Position numbers and translations under genes: made by a program
Part shown: piece after piece, positions 32,513 to 42,143 of the stretch
Layout: every line of letters starts with the position of its first letter
How positions within the stretch are numbered: the first letter of the stretch is position 1
The notes under the pieces: generated by a model
What the model was told of the DNA's origin: nothing
Seen by the model: only the letters and a program-made list of their open reading frames with translations
Databases searched by the model: none
Assembly (NCBI GenBank): GCA_964640855.1
Contig: CAZXIX010000003.1
Location: 1-64,000, forward strand
Source: JAJDFU01 sp964640855
GTDB lineage: Bacteria > Bacteroidota > Bacteroidia > Chitinophagales > Saprospiraceae
Reading direction: 5' to 3'
DNA length: 64,000 nucleotides

Positions 32513-33529
32513 ATGAAGAAATTGAACGCTTTAACCGTGGCCCGTTTTCTGCGGGTTTTCTGCACTTTGCGGTTTTTAGGGGGAATTCTACTGTTGACTG
32601 GATCTGCGATTTGCCTTCAGGCCCAGCAGGCCGGCCATTACAGCCTCTATCATTTCAATAAATTTAATTTCAATCCCGCCTATGCCGGGCTGGACGGTAC
32701 GCTTGTGATGACCGGTATCTACCGGGCTCAGTGGACCGGTTTGGAGGGTGCCCCTACCAGCCAATACTTCGACGCCCATCTTCCGCTGAACTTTCTTCGC
32801 AGCGGATTGGGCTTCCAGTTTGAGAACGATGTGCTGGGAGCCGAACAGAACATACGTTTCAACATCGCCTACAATTACCAGCTCGACCTTGGGATTGGTA
32901 CCCTATCGATCGGAGTTGGCGGCGGCATTCTGCAAAAAAGGCTGGATGGAAGCAGGCTGATCACTCCGGAGGGTGTCTACAACGAGGATCAGATCTTTCA
33001 TCAGGACCCGATCTTGCCTACCACTCAGCTGACGGCCATCACCCCGACTTTTCAGGCCGGCGTTTACTTCAAGGGAAATTGGCTGGAGGCAGGACTCGGC
33101 GTGCGACATCTTCTGGAACCCGAAGCCGAGTTTGATAATTTTACCCTTCTTCTCAACCGGACCTTCTTTTTTCAGGCCGAGGGATCGATCAATGCCGGAC
33201 GGAACTGGCAGATCATTCCCATGCTGTTTCTTCGAAGCGATCTTACCCAGTTACAAACCGATCTGGGCGTCCTGGTGGGCTACAATGAAAACTTTTTTCT
33301 GGGAACGACCGTCCGGGGGTACAATTCCAACAGTCTGGATGCCGTTGGTATCATGGGTGGTTTGAGTATATCCCCCAAATTCAGGTTGATGTACAATTAC
33401 GACCTGACGCTTTCAAACCTCAATAACGTAAGCGGCGGCTCGCACGAGGTCATGATCCAGTTTAATTTGAATAAACCCATTGGTCAGGGCAGGCCGCCTA
33501 AAATTATTTTCAACCCCCGGACGTTATAG
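32513..33529 (+). CDS. Type IX secretion system membrane protein, PorP/SprF family
   Basis: A 338-residue outer-membrane barrel. The start has a long signal segment (FLRVFCTLRFLGGILLLTGSAICLQAQQAGHYSLY). The family opening is QYxxYHFNxFxxNPAYAGLDG (here HYSLYHFNKFNFNPAYAGLDG in parts), and the end is the barrel strand HEVMIQFNLNKP. SprF/PorP proteins partner T9SS adhesins and the PorKN ring. It sits directly upstream of gldKLMN, the canonical order. Confidence 0.93.
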   Translation: MKKLNALTVARFLRVFCTLRFLGGILLLTGSAICLQAQQAGHYSLYHFNKFNFNPAYAGLDGTLVMTGIYRAQWTGLEGAPTSQYFDAHLPLNFLRSGLGFQFENDVLGAEQNIRFNIAYNYQLDLGIGTLSIGVGGGILQKRLDGSRLITPEGVYNEDQIFHQDPILPTTQLTAITPTFQAGVYFKGNWLEAGLGVRHLLEPEAEFDNFTLLLNRTFFFQAEGSINAGRNWQIIPMLFLRSDLTQLQTDLGVLVGYNENFFLGTTVRGYNSNSLDAVGIMGGLSISPKFRLMYNYDLTLSNLNNVSGGSHEVMIQFNLNKPIGQGRPPKIIFNPRTL

Positions 33530-33644
33530 GGGAGCTTGAGAGCAAAAAACAGGGCTCGCACAGATTGGCGGAATAACCGTAGCGTGCTCTGACAATTATT
33601 CGAAAACTTGTGTAAAACGGCCTTTCCGCCTTCGGTCGAAAGGT

Positions 33645-33652
33645 TATATTTG
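33645..33652 (+). promoter_or_regulatory. -7 box of the gldKLMN operon
   Basis: TATATTTG, a full match, 41 bp before the gldK ATG. The -33 region offers only TTTC at 18-nt spacing. The position suggests a dedicated promoter for the T9SS core. Confidence 0.4.
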
Positions 33653-33692
33653 CTAATCGATTCAACCATTGAGGAAAACTAAGGTGTCAACC

Positions 33693-34934
33693 ATGAACCG
33701 TTCATTCCTAATTCTGCCCCTGTTGGCCGTTCTGGTCATTACTTCTTCTTGCGGCAAACGCGAAAGCGGACAGTTAACCGGGGTAATGCAGCGCCCCTCC
33801 TGGAAAGGTATTAATCCCTACGGAATGGTCTATGTTCCCTCCGGAACATTGGTCATCGGTCCCAGTGATCAGGACATAAGTGGAACTTTCATTCAGCGTC
33901 CCAAAGCTATATCCATCCAGGGCTTTTACATGGACGATACCGAAATAACCAACAACGAATACCGCCAGTTCGTACACTGGATCCGAGATTCCCTGGCTCA
34001 TGTGTACCTCGATCATTTCATCGAGGATGAGTACGGTGAGGAAAAGATTGACTGGGAAATGGAGATCGATTGGTCAGACGAAACATTGGAAGATCTCTAT
34101 TATCAAGGCGACGATCGATTTGCCAACCGCAGGGATCTGGATGTGACCCGTTTCAATTTCGAATACGAGTGGTACGATTGGACCGCTGCAGCCTCCGACG
34201 AGGGAAAATCCAAGCGCAACAAGTTCATCAAGCGGGAGACGGTAAATGCTTATCCGGATACCCTGGTTTGGATCCGCGACTATTCCTATTCTTACAATGA
34301 GCCGATGGCCAGGAACTATTTCTGGCACCCGGCTTTCGATGATTATCCTGTCGTCGGCGTAGACTGGCACATGGCGAATGCCTTCTGTTACTGGAGAACC
34401 CAGATGTGGAATAAGTATGAAGGAGGGCGCCAGGGGGTGAATACGGAAGATTTCCGTCTGCCAACCGAATTCGAGTGGGAATATGCGGCCCGGGGCGGGC
34501 ATGATAACACGCCTTACCCATGGGGCGGGCCTTATGTTCGCAATGCAAAGGGCTGTATCCTGGCCAATTTCAAGCCGGGAAGAGGAAACTACCCCGAAGA
34601 CGGAGGTATGTACACGGTGCGCGCCGATGCTTATTTCCCCAACGATTATGGACTGTACAATATGTCTGGGAACGTAGCTGAATGGACGGTGACCGCTTTC
34701 CACGAAAATGCATACAGTTTCATTCACGATCTTAATCCCCATATTCGCTACGATGCGGATTCCAATGATCCGGAGGCGATGAAGCGAAAAGTAGTGCGCG
34801 GAGGTTCCTGGAAGGACATTAAGTTTTTCCTCCAAAACGGTACCCGCGATTGGGAATATCAGGACACAACCAAATCCTACATAGGATTCCGTTGTGCGCT
34901 GACCTTCCTCGGACGTTCCATCAACGATTTCTAA
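33693..34934 (+). CDS. gldK: T9SS/gliding lipoprotein GldK (PorK)
   Basis: A 413-residue lipoprotein with lipobox ITSSC (Cys20). The body is a formylglycine-generating-enzyme-like fold: MVYVPSGTLVIGPSD, MDDTEITNNEYRQFVHWI, FRLPTEFEWEYAARGG, NVAEWT and the final VRGGSWKD...GFRCAL. GldK forms, with GldN, the periplasmic ring under the outer membrane. ATG at 33,693 gives the signal peptide; an upstream TTG is ignored. It is the first gene of gldKLMN. Confidence 0.96.
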   Translation: MNRSFLILPLLAVLVITSSCGKRESGQLTGVMQRPSWKGINPYGMVYVPSGTLVIGPSDQDISGTFIQRPKAISIQGFYMDDTEITNNEYRQFVHWIRDSLAHVYLDHFIEDEYGEEKIDWEMEIDWSDETLEDLYYQGDDRFANRRDLDVTRFNFEYEWYDWTAAASDEGKSKRNKFIKRETVNAYPDTLVWIRDYSYSYNEPMARNYFWHPAFDDYPVVGVDWHMANAFCYWRTQMWNKYEGGRQGVNTEDFRLPTEFEWEYAARGGHDNTPYPWGGPYVRNAKGCILANFKPGRGNYPEDGGMYTVRADAYFPNDYGLYNMSGNVAEWTVTAFHENAYSFIHDLNPHIRYDADSNDPEAMKRKVVRGGSWKDIKFFLQNGTRDWEYQDTTKSYIGFRCALTFLGRSINDF

Positions 34935-35050
34935 TCATCACAACACGCTACCACGTTTATTGACAATCGGGATCTTCGGTCAGGCCGTTCGTTTGATTAG
35001 ATATCCCCTTGATCTCAAAACCAACTACCAGACCTGTAAAACTTCGAAAA

Positions 35051-35662
35051 ATGAGTTTCCTCCATTCCAAAACCTTCGCCTACCTCAAGAATTTTATCAT
35101 TGGAATCGGTGCATCTATCGTATTGATGGGGGCCCTTTTCAAACTGGAAAGTTGGCCGCTTGCCAGCGAAATGCTGATCGTGGGCCTTTCCGTTGAAGCT
35201 TTCATCTTCCTCTTCCTGGGCGTCATAGGCCCGGAACCGACCTATTACTGGGACAAACTGTATCCCGGCCTGGACGATTACGATGCCGAAATCCAGCCTC
35301 TCGCCAACACCGGGGTAAGTGCTTCTCCAACTACCCCCCTGAACGGAGAGGTCGTGGAGGCTCAGCTCGGCGGCATGCTTTCGGAGCTTCAGATCATGTC
35401 CAAGAGCCTTTCTTCCCTGAAATCCCTTCAGGAAGCGGATTTCTCCGGCATGAGCGAGCAGGTCCGTACGATGACCAATTTCTACTCAAAGATCAATGAA
35501 GCCATGGCAGACATGATCGATGCTGCCGAAGATACCCGCCATTTCAAGAACAACATGGAGGAACTCAATCGCAGCCTGACCAGCCTGAATACTTCCTATT
35601 CGACCCTGAACCAGGTTTACGGCAATATGATCGCCGCCATGTCGAACGTTGGCCATCGCTAG
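35051..35662 (+). CDS. gldL: T9SS/gliding inner-membrane motor protein GldL (PorL)
   Basis: A 203-residue protein with two adjacent N-terminal membrane helices (FIIGIGASIVLMGALFKLESW and MLIVGLSVEAFIFLFLGVI) and a coiled cytoplasmic tail. The conserved acidic residues in the helices (Glu in KLESW and VEAF) belong to the proton-driven motor formed with GldM. ATG at 35,051 (MSFLHSKTFAYLKN) fits the family. Confidence 0.96.
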   Translation: MSFLHSKTFAYLKNFIIGIGASIVLMGALFKLESWPLASEMLIVGLSVEAFIFLFLGVIGPEPTYYWDKLYPGLDDYDAEIQPLANTGVSASPTTPLNGEVVEAQLGGMLSELQIMSKSLSSLKSLQEADFSGMSEQVRTMTNFYSKINEAMADMIDAAEDTRHFKNNMEELNRSLTSLNTSYSTLNQVYGNMIAAMSNVGHR

Positions 35663-35707
35663 CCTTTCAAACCCCCTTATTACCTAAATTAGAAAAGCGT
35701 TTGACTT

Positions 35708-37294
35708 ATGTCTATACCTAAGGAGCCGCGGCAGTTGATGATCAACCTGATGTACCTGGTACTTACTGCCCTGCTTGCTTTGAACGTATCTGCCGAGATC
35801 TTCAACGCATTCAACATCATTGACGATGCCTTGGTGGCCAGCAACCAATCCTTCGAAGAGGCCAATGACTTTGCCATAAATGCCCTGGAGGCCAATGCTC
35901 AGCAGGATCCTGAAAAGTATGGCCAATTCCTGGACGTCGGGAACGATATCCAGCGTATTTCCTCGGATTTTTATCGCTATGTCGAAAGCATCAAAGACAC
36001 TCTGGTAAAAGTATCCGGCGGATATTACCCGGACGATTACGACCGGGGAGAACTGGCAGGTAAGCCCATCGGCTACAAGAATAAGGACATAACCACCACC
36101 CTACTGGTGAACCGCGGCAAAGGGGAGGAATTGCGGGAACGGATCGAAGATACACGCGAGCAACTGATTGCAAGAGTCCGCACTCTGGTCGGTGATGAAC
36201 CCGGTCAGCTTTCGGAAGATCAATTCAGCGAATTGCTTTCCAACATTTCCCTGAACGTAGATTCCACCTGGAAGGAGGTTAAACGACCCGTCGATTGGTC
36301 CACTTTCACCTTCCGCCATATGCCCGTAGGTTCGGTATTGCCGATCCTTTCCAAGTTTCAGAACGACATGCAAAGTTCGGAAGCCGGCATCCTGAACTTC
36401 CTGGTCCGAAACCTGGGCGTGGAAACCTTCAAGGTGGATGCCTTTATTCCAATCGCATCTGCTGAAAAGAGCTATGTAATAGCCGGCGAACCCTATCGCG
36501 CAGAAGTAACCATCGGGGCATCTTCCAAATCGGTTTTCCAGAACATGGAGGTGAAGATCGACGGGCAAAAGTACGAGGTGGATAACCGGGGTGTTGCAGA
36601 ATTCGTCACCAGCCCTACCTCCACCGGTGTCAAGTCTTATGACGTAGACATCACGCTGGTAAATCCCACTACGGGGGATGTAGAAACCTATTCCAAGACC
36701 TTCTCTTACGAAGTTGGTCGTCGCTCCGTGACCGTTTCTGCTGACAAGATGAACGTGCTCTACATCGGAGTGGACAATCCCATTTCGGTATCTGCCGCCG
36801 GTGTTTCTTCCAATGACCTTCGAGTCAGCGGAAGCGGATCGGGGATAGAGATCAACGGCCGCAACGGTAAGTACGTTGCCCGCGTGCGTGCCGAGGGTAC
36901 GGCAAACATAACCGTTTCGGGCGGTGGCTTGAGTTCATCCAATTTCGAATACCGGGTGAAGCGTATTCCCGACCCCGTAGCCCGTTTGGGTAACGAGGAC
37001 GGAGGAAATATCGGTTCCGGTGTATTTGGTGCCCAACTTGGCCTTATCGCAGCTCTGGATAACTTCGACTTTGATGCCCGTTGTAATATTGTCGGCTTCG
37101 AACTCGTTCGTATTCGCAGAGGGGGTGACCCGGTCATTCGTCAAAACCAGGGTGCCAGCTTCAATGCGGATAATAAAAGCCTGATAACTCAGGCAAAACC
37201 GGGCGATCGCTACTATTTTGAAAATGTGCGGGCCAAATGCCCCGGCGATCCGGGAACCCGTAAAATTAATTCCCTCGGATTCAATATCCGCTAA
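35708..37294 (+). CDS. gldM: T9SS/gliding motor protein GldM (PorM)
   Basis: A 528-residue inner-membrane protein with the family start MSIPKEPRQLMINLMYLVLTALLALNVSAEIFNAF in pieces: a short cytoplasmic end and one membrane helix. A long periplasmic part of helical D1 and beta-rich domains follows (residues about 240-528), ending near KCPGDPGTRKINSLGFNIR. It spans the periplasm and couples the GldL motor to the GldKN ring. It lies 45 bp after gldL. Confidence 0.97.
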   Translation: MSIPKEPRQLMINLMYLVLTALLALNVSAEIFNAFNIIDDALVASNQSFEEANDFAINALEANAQQDPEKYGQFLDVGNDIQRISSDFYRYVESIKDTLVKVSGGYYPDDYDRGELAGKPIGYKNKDITTTLLVNRGKGEELRERIEDTREQLIARVRTLVGDEPGQLSEDQFSELLSNISLNVDSTWKEVKRPVDWSTFTFRHMPVGSVLPILSKFQNDMQSSEAGILNFLVRNLGVETFKVDAFIPIASAEKSYVIAGEPYRAEVTIGASSKSVFQNMEVKIDGQKYEVDNRGVAEFVTSPTSTGVKSYDVDITLVNPTTGDVETYSKTFSYEVGRRSVTVSADKMNVLYIGVDNPISVSAAGVSSNDLRVSGSGSGIEINGRNGKYVARVRAEGTANITVSGGGLSSSNFEYRVKRIPDPVARLGNEDGGNIGSGVFGAQLGLIAALDNFDFDARCNIVGFELVRIRRGGDPVIRQNQGASFNADNKSLITQAKPGDRYYFENVRAKCPGDPGTRKINSLGFNIR

Positions 37295-37353
37295 AAATCC
37301 GGCCTTGCTGGCCGTGTATCGAAACATCTGCTAAGAAGGAAAACATAAAAAAA

Positions 37354-38226
37354 ATGGCGCAAATAAAATGGCAACTGATCGGGCTGATGCTTTTCCTGCC
37401 GCTCGGTTTGGTAATGGCTCAGGAGGTGGACAATATGTCAGGAGGCATTATGACAGAATCCGGTGAGATCATCCGGGAGCAACCCATCGATGATATTACC
37501 GAGCGCAAGGTCGTGTACGAGACGCAGGTATTGCCCTACGATCCCGTGCGGGAGGCCGATATTTTCTGGGAAAAAAGAATCTGGCGGGTGATCGATACCC
37601 GTGAGCTTATGAACCTCCGGTTTCGCTACCCGGATCGCCCCCTGATCTCCATCATTCTCGATGCAGCCGAAGAAGGGGAAATCACCGTATACAGTGGGGA
37701 GGACGATAAATTTTCAGACCCTCTTTCTCCGGAAGAAGTTTCACGCATCGGTTCCACGGTAGATACCACCTATGTAATGAACCCGGAGACCTACGAAACG
37801 ACCATGCAGGTTGTGGCCAACGAACTGGACCCGGCGGAAGTGGTCCGCTACCGGATTAAGGAGATCTGGTTCTTCGACAAGTCACAATCCTCCATGCGGG
37901 TGCGCATACTCGGTATTGCTCCTCTGGTCGATAAGAAAGACGAAAACGGAAACTTCAAGTATGAGTTGCCTCTTTTCTGGGTATACTATCCGGAGGCCCG
38001 CAAGGTTTTCGCTCGCGAACGCGTTTTCAACGGGTATAATGACGCCAGCCCGATGTCCTGGGAAGCCTTGTTTGAAATGCGCTTCTTCTCCAGTTACATC
38101 TGGAAAGAGTCCAACGTCTTTGATCGCAAGATTGAAGAATACGTGAGCGGGGTAGACGTGCTGATGGAGTCCGAACGAATCAAGAACGAACTTTTCAGCT
38201 TCGAACACGATCTTTGGTCTTATTGA
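37354..38226 (+). CDS. gldN: T9SS/gliding protein GldN (PorN)
   Basis: A 290-residue periplasmic protein with signal peptide (LIGLMLFLPLGLVMAQE) and the family segments DIFWEKRIWRVIDTRELMN, IKEIWFFDKSQSSMRVRILGIAPL and MSWEALFEMRFFSSYIWKESN. It completes the GldKN ring. It is the last gene of the operon, followed by a bidirectional terminator. Confidence 0.96.
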   Translation: MAQIKWQLIGLMLFLPLGLVMAQEVDNMSGGIMTESGEIIREQPIDDITERKVVYETQVLPYDPVREADIFWEKRIWRVIDTRELMNLRFRYPDRPLISIILDAAEEGEITVYSGEDDKFSDPLSPEEVSRIGSTVDTTYVMNPETYETTMQVVANELDPAEVVRYRIKEIWFFDKSQSSMRVRILGIAPLVDKKDENGNFKYELPLFWVYYPEARKVFARERVFNGYNDASPMSWEALFEMRFFSSYIWKESNVFDRKIEEYVSGVDVLMESERIKNELFSFEHDLWSY

Positions 38227-38249
38227 TCGGTTCCGAAAAAGCTATCAGC

Positions 38250-38285
38250 AAAAGGGCGATTTTCTCACAGGGAAATCGCCCTTTT
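38250..38285. terminator. Bidirectional terminator between gldN and the helicase
   Basis: A perfect 13-bp stem (AAAAGGGCGATTT with AAATCGCCCTTTT) and a 10-nt loop, A tract on one side and T tract on the other, between convergent genes. Confidence 0.9.
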
Positions 38286-40266
38286 ACGTTTGCGAAGATC
38301 CGCTCCTTTGCCCCTGCAGATATTCCCAGGCTGTCTGATAGGTGCCTTCCTTTTCTACATATTCCAGAAAGTCAAGATAGAAGTTGTCCCTGCCGAGAGT
38401 ACCGCTGTCTCCGATGACCACCAATAGTTTTTGCGCCCGGGTCAGCGCTACATTCATCCGGCGATAATCCTTGAGGAAACCTAATTCCCCCTTGGCATTG
38501 GACCTTACCAGGCTGATGTATACGATATCGGCCTCCTGCCCTTGAAATCCATCGATGGTCTGAACGTTCCAGTTCCATCCTTCCCAATTCGGAGAATCTC
38601 CAAGCGTTTCTTCCAATTTCTCCACCTGCTCCCGATAGGGGGAGATCAAGGCAATTTGTCCGGCTTCCTCTGGTGAAATGATCCTTTTCAGTCTCAGAAA
38701 GTGTTCTTCCAGGATCAGGATCTCCCCGGTATTTCCCACGCTACGGGTCTTGGGCGATCTCTTCTCTTCAAAACCGCAACCCACGGTGTCGATGAACAGG
38801 ATCGGCGCGTGCGGCAGACCGGAAAAAGTCCGCCCCTTTACGGATTCGTCGGCTTTTAATTGCCCCTGATAAAACCGAAGGTTGGAAAATCCCATGATGG
38901 ACTCATGCATGCGGTATTGGATGTCGAGCAGATGGGATGGAAGCCCTGTGTCGATGGCACGCTCCAGGAGGGTGGTGGCCAGGCCTTTCTGAGCTGCCTC
39001 CGGGGATTTCAGCGTGGGAGGCAATTGGAGGGGATCGCCGGCCAGAACCACGCGAGAGGCCTTCAGTATCGGGATCCAGCTGGCCGGCTCCAAAGCCTGG
39101 GCAGCTTCATCGATTAATACGGTCCGGAATTTTCTTTTTTCCAAAAGGGGGTGGGCTGCTCCCACCAGGGTGCAGACGATCGCCTGGGCATTATCCAGGA
39201 TCAATTGGATCAATCGATCCTCCAATTGCCGGGCCCACGTTTGGAGGTCTGCCGCTTCGCGAAACAAATCTCGTCTTTGCATTCTTTCCGCCTGCCCAAA
39301 GCGGCGCTTGTGCCGGCTGGCATGCCTGCGTTTTTCGGCGGCCTGCTTTTTGAGCTTTTTGATGTGCTTGCTTTCGGGATGCTCCGCCAATTGCACCTCC
39401 AGGGTGTGCCTGACCACCGCCTCATCAATCCGGGAAATGTTTCCGATACGAACCACCGCCATACCGCTGGCGGCAAGCCGCTCCGTCAGTACGTCGGCGG
39501 CCGTATTGCTGGGCGCCGCCACCAGAATGTTGAACTCGGTCTGGGCCATTTCCCGAATGGCTTGCACCAGGGTAGTTGTTTTTCCGGTGCCGGGAGGTCC
39601 GTGCACCAGACTGATGAGCGAGGAGTTTAGAATACCGGTTATGGCTCTTTCCTGCGATGAGTTCAGAATGGCTCCCGCTCGGTCGGTCTCTTCCGGAAGA
39701 TGGATCGGTGCCAACCCGGCAAAGGCATCCCGGATCTCGGCCAGCCGATCCCCCTTGGCGGCCATGACCTTTGCCAGCGCTTTTTCCATTTCCAGGTAGG
39801 TAGTCTCGTCAAATTGCAAGTCCACCCCCATGGAACCCATCTCGAGCCAGGGGGGCAGGTCGCGGGAATTTAAAACGATGCGCATCCGATCTCCATGTAC
39901 CCAATAAACGACCCCGGTATAGTGTGGGCGTTTGATTTCCGGCTGACGGGAGAAGAGTCTAACCGGTTTCCCGCTTTTGAAATGGTGATCCTGCTCCAGC
40001 CCTTTGGTACGCTCGATCTCCACATAGGCCCGGTCTCCATAGGTATATCCGGTTTTCCGGGAGGCCACCGGATACCAACTGAAGCCTTTCTCCCGCCGTT
40101 CTTCCAGGGGCTTCGACTCTACCTCCTGCCGGAATCGCTCCAGATCGGCTCTTTTCTCCATATCCAACCATTCCGACAGGGATTGCAGATATGGAATGGC
40201 TTCTTCCGGATGCTTTTGAGGAAACTTTTTCATCCCGTTGGGCGTACCTTTATTGTTCTGTTTCAT
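38284..40266 (-). CDS. UPF1/IGHMBP2-like superfamily 1 helicase
   Basis: A 660-residue DNA/RNA helicase. It has an N-terminal beta-barrel-like region (about 60-150), Walker A GPPGTGKTT (223-231), the DEAA box in LIDEAAQALEP, motif III AGDPLQLPPT, and C-terminal motifs VQTIDGFQGQEADIVYIS and NVALTRAQKLLVVIGD. It is a stand-alone SF1B-type helicase, probably acting 5'-3' on RNA or DNA repair intermediates. The stop overlaps the gldN terminator. ATG at 40,266 is plausible, with a second ATG at residue 12. Confidence 0.93.
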   Translation of the reverse strand: MKQNNKGTPNGMKKFPQKHPEEAIPYLQSLSEWLDMEKRADLERFRQEVESKPLEERREKGFSWYPVASRKTGYTYGDRAYVEIERTKGLEQDHHFKSGKPVRLFSRQPEIKRPHYTGVVYWVHGDRMRIVLNSRDLPPWLEMGSMGVDLQFDETTYLEMEKALAKVMAAKGDRLAEIRDAFAGLAPIHLPEETDRAGAILNSSQERAITGILNSSLISLVHGPPGTGKTTTLVQAIREMAQTEFNILVAAPSNTAADVLTERLAASGMAVVRIGNISRIDEAVVRHTLEVQLAEHPESKHIKKLKKQAAEKRRHASRHKRRFGQAERMQRRDLFREAADLQTWARQLEDRLIQLILDNAQAIVCTLVGAAHPLLEKRKFRTVLIDEAAQALEPASWIPILKASRVVLAGDPLQLPPTLKSPEAAQKGLATTLLERAIDTGLPSHLLDIQYRMHESIMGFSNLRFYQGQLKADESVKGRTFSGLPHAPILFIDTVGCGFEEKRSPKTRSVGNTGEILILEEHFLRLKRIISPEEAGQIALISPYREQVEKLEETLGDSPNWEGWNWNVQTIDGFQGQEADIVYISLVRSNAKGELGFLKDYRRMNVALTRAQKLLVVIGDSGTLGRDNFYLDFLEYVEKEGTYQTAWEYLQGQRSGSSQT

Positions 40267-40325
40267 CGTACCAGAAATGAAAACCAGCTAGCTATCCGCT
40301 TGTTTTCGCTTATGCCAAAGGATTT

Positions 40326-42143
40326 ATGCCAGAAGAACCCGAGAAGCAGAGTTTCCGTCAGCAATTGGATGCCCTGCGAAACCTACCCCGCTTTTTTCGT
40401 TTGATTTGGAGGACGAGTCCCTCTATGACCCTCGGGAATGCACTCCTGCGACTGGTTAAGTCGGCCATTCCCCTGTCCATGTTATATGTCGGGAAGGAAA
40501 TTATCGATGAAGTCATTCGGCTGGCGGAGGCCGAGGGGGCGAGTCAGGAGTATCTCTGGATGCTGGTAGCCGTAGAATTGGGCCTGGCTGTGCTGTCCGA
40601 TCTGCTAAACCGCTCCATAACCCTTATGGATAGCCTGCTGGGTGATCTGGTGGCCAATAATACCTCCGAACAATTGATCCGGCATGCGGCAGAGCTCGAC
40701 CTGTACCAGTTTGAGAATCCGGAATTTTACGACAAGCTCGAACGCGCTCGCCGTCAGACTACCGGCCGCACCGTTCTGATGTCGCAGGTGTTGTCTCAGG
40801 CTCAGGATCTGATCACCATTCTTTTTCTGGGCGTTGGTCTGATCGCTTTCAATCCCTGGCTGATCCTGATCCTCATTCTGGCCGTGATCCCTTCTTTTTT
40901 GGGAGAGACCCATTTCAACCAGCGGACGTACTCCCTGACCCGAAGCTGGACCCCGGAGCGACGGGAACTGGACTACCTGCGATACATTGGAGCCAGCGAC
41001 CAGACGGCAAAGGAGGTCAAGATCTTCAACCTGTCCGGTTTCATCTCCACCCGATTTTCGGAGTTGGCCCACCGTTATTTCCTGGCCAACCGCGACCTGG
41101 CCCTGAAACGAGCCGCATGGGGAAGTCTGTTTTCCACCATCGGTACGCTATCTTATTACGGCGCCTTTGTTTTTATCCTGCTCCAGACGATCACGGGAGC
41201 CATTACCGTAGGTACGCTTACTTTTCTGGCGGGATCTTTTCAGCGGATGCAAGGGATGCTCCAATCCATGATGAACCGGTTTTCCCGCATTGCCGAAGGA
41301 GCTCTTTATCTGCAGGATCTGTTCGATTTTTTCCGGATCCAGCCCGCTATTTCCAGCCCGGAAAATTCGATCCCTTTTCCCGTACCGATCCGCCACGGGA
41401 TAACTTTTGAAAAAGTCGGTTTTCGTTACCCGAATACCGAAAGGTGGGCTCTCCGCGATTTGAGTTTTCATTTGCGCGCAGGAGAAAAACTAGCTCTGGT
41501 AGGCGAAAATGGTGCCGGGAAAACGACCCTGGTCAAATTACTGGCCCGGCTTTACGAGCCGACGGAAGGTCGAATCCTGGTCGACGGGAAAGACCTGCGG
41601 GATTTTGATTTATCAGAATTACGCGACCACATCGGGATTATTTTCCAGGATTACATCCGCTACCAGATGAAGGCAGGAGAGAATATCGCCATTGGGCGTA
41701 TAGAGGAACTCGGGGACCTGGGGCGGATCGAACTGGCAGCCAACAAGAGCCTGGCCGATCAGGTGGTGGATCAATTACCTGGCGGTCTGGATCAAAGGCT
41801 GGGAAGAAGATTCCTGGATGGGGTCGAGCTCTCCGGCGGGCAATGGCAAAAGATCGCTCTTGCCCGGGCTTACATGCGCGACGCCCAGTTGCTCATCCTG
41901 GATGAACCCACCTCCGCCCTCGATGCCCGCTCTGAACACGAGGTCTTTGTCCGCTTTGCTGATCTGATCTCCGGCCGATCGGCCGTCCTGATATCGCACC
42001 GCTTCTCCACCGTACGCATGGCCGACCGGATACTGGTCCTGGAAAATGGCCAGCTTTTGGAATTAGGGACGCACGAAGAACTGCTGGAGTTGGGAGGGAA
42101 GTATGCCGAGCTTTTCCACCTGCAGGCCCAGGGCTATCTATGA
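40326..42143 (+). CDS. ABC transporter, fused permease and ATPase
   Basis: A 605-residue exporter half-transporter. The N-terminal membrane domain has about six helices (residues 30-330); the C-terminal ATPase has Walker A GENGAGKTT near 393, signature LSGGQ near 502, Walker B LLILDEPTSALD, and the H-loop ISHRFSTVRMADRILVL. It acts as a homo- or heterodimer to export an unknown lipid, peptide or drug. The stop overlaps the convergent glycosyltransferase stop region with no room between them. Confidence 0.95.
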   Translation: MPEEPEKQSFRQQLDALRNLPRFFRLIWRTSPSMTLGNALLRLVKSAIPLSMLYVGKEIIDEVIRLAEAEGASQEYLWMLVAVELGLAVLSDLLNRSITLMDSLLGDLVANNTSEQLIRHAAELDLYQFENPEFYDKLERARRQTTGRTVLMSQVLSQAQDLITILFLGVGLIAFNPWLILILILAVIPSFLGETHFNQRTYSLTRSWTPERRELDYLRYIGASDQTAKEVKIFNLSGFISTRFSELAHRYFLANRDLALKRAAWGSLFSTIGTLSYYGAFVFILLQTITGAITVGTLTFLAGSFQRMQGMLQSMMNRFSRIAEGALYLQDLFDFFRIQPAISSPENSIPFPVPIRHGITFEKVGFRYPNTERWALRDLSFHLRAGEKLALVGENGAGKTTLVKLLARLYEPTEGRILVDGKDLRDFDLSELRDHIGIIFQDYIRYQMKAGENIAIGRIEELGDLGRIELAANKSLADQVVDQLPGGLDQRLGRRFLDGVELSGGQWQKIALARAYMRDAQLLILDEPTSALDARSEHEVFVRFADLISGRSAVLISHRFSTVRMADRILVLENGQLLELGTHEELLELGGKYAELFHLQAQGYL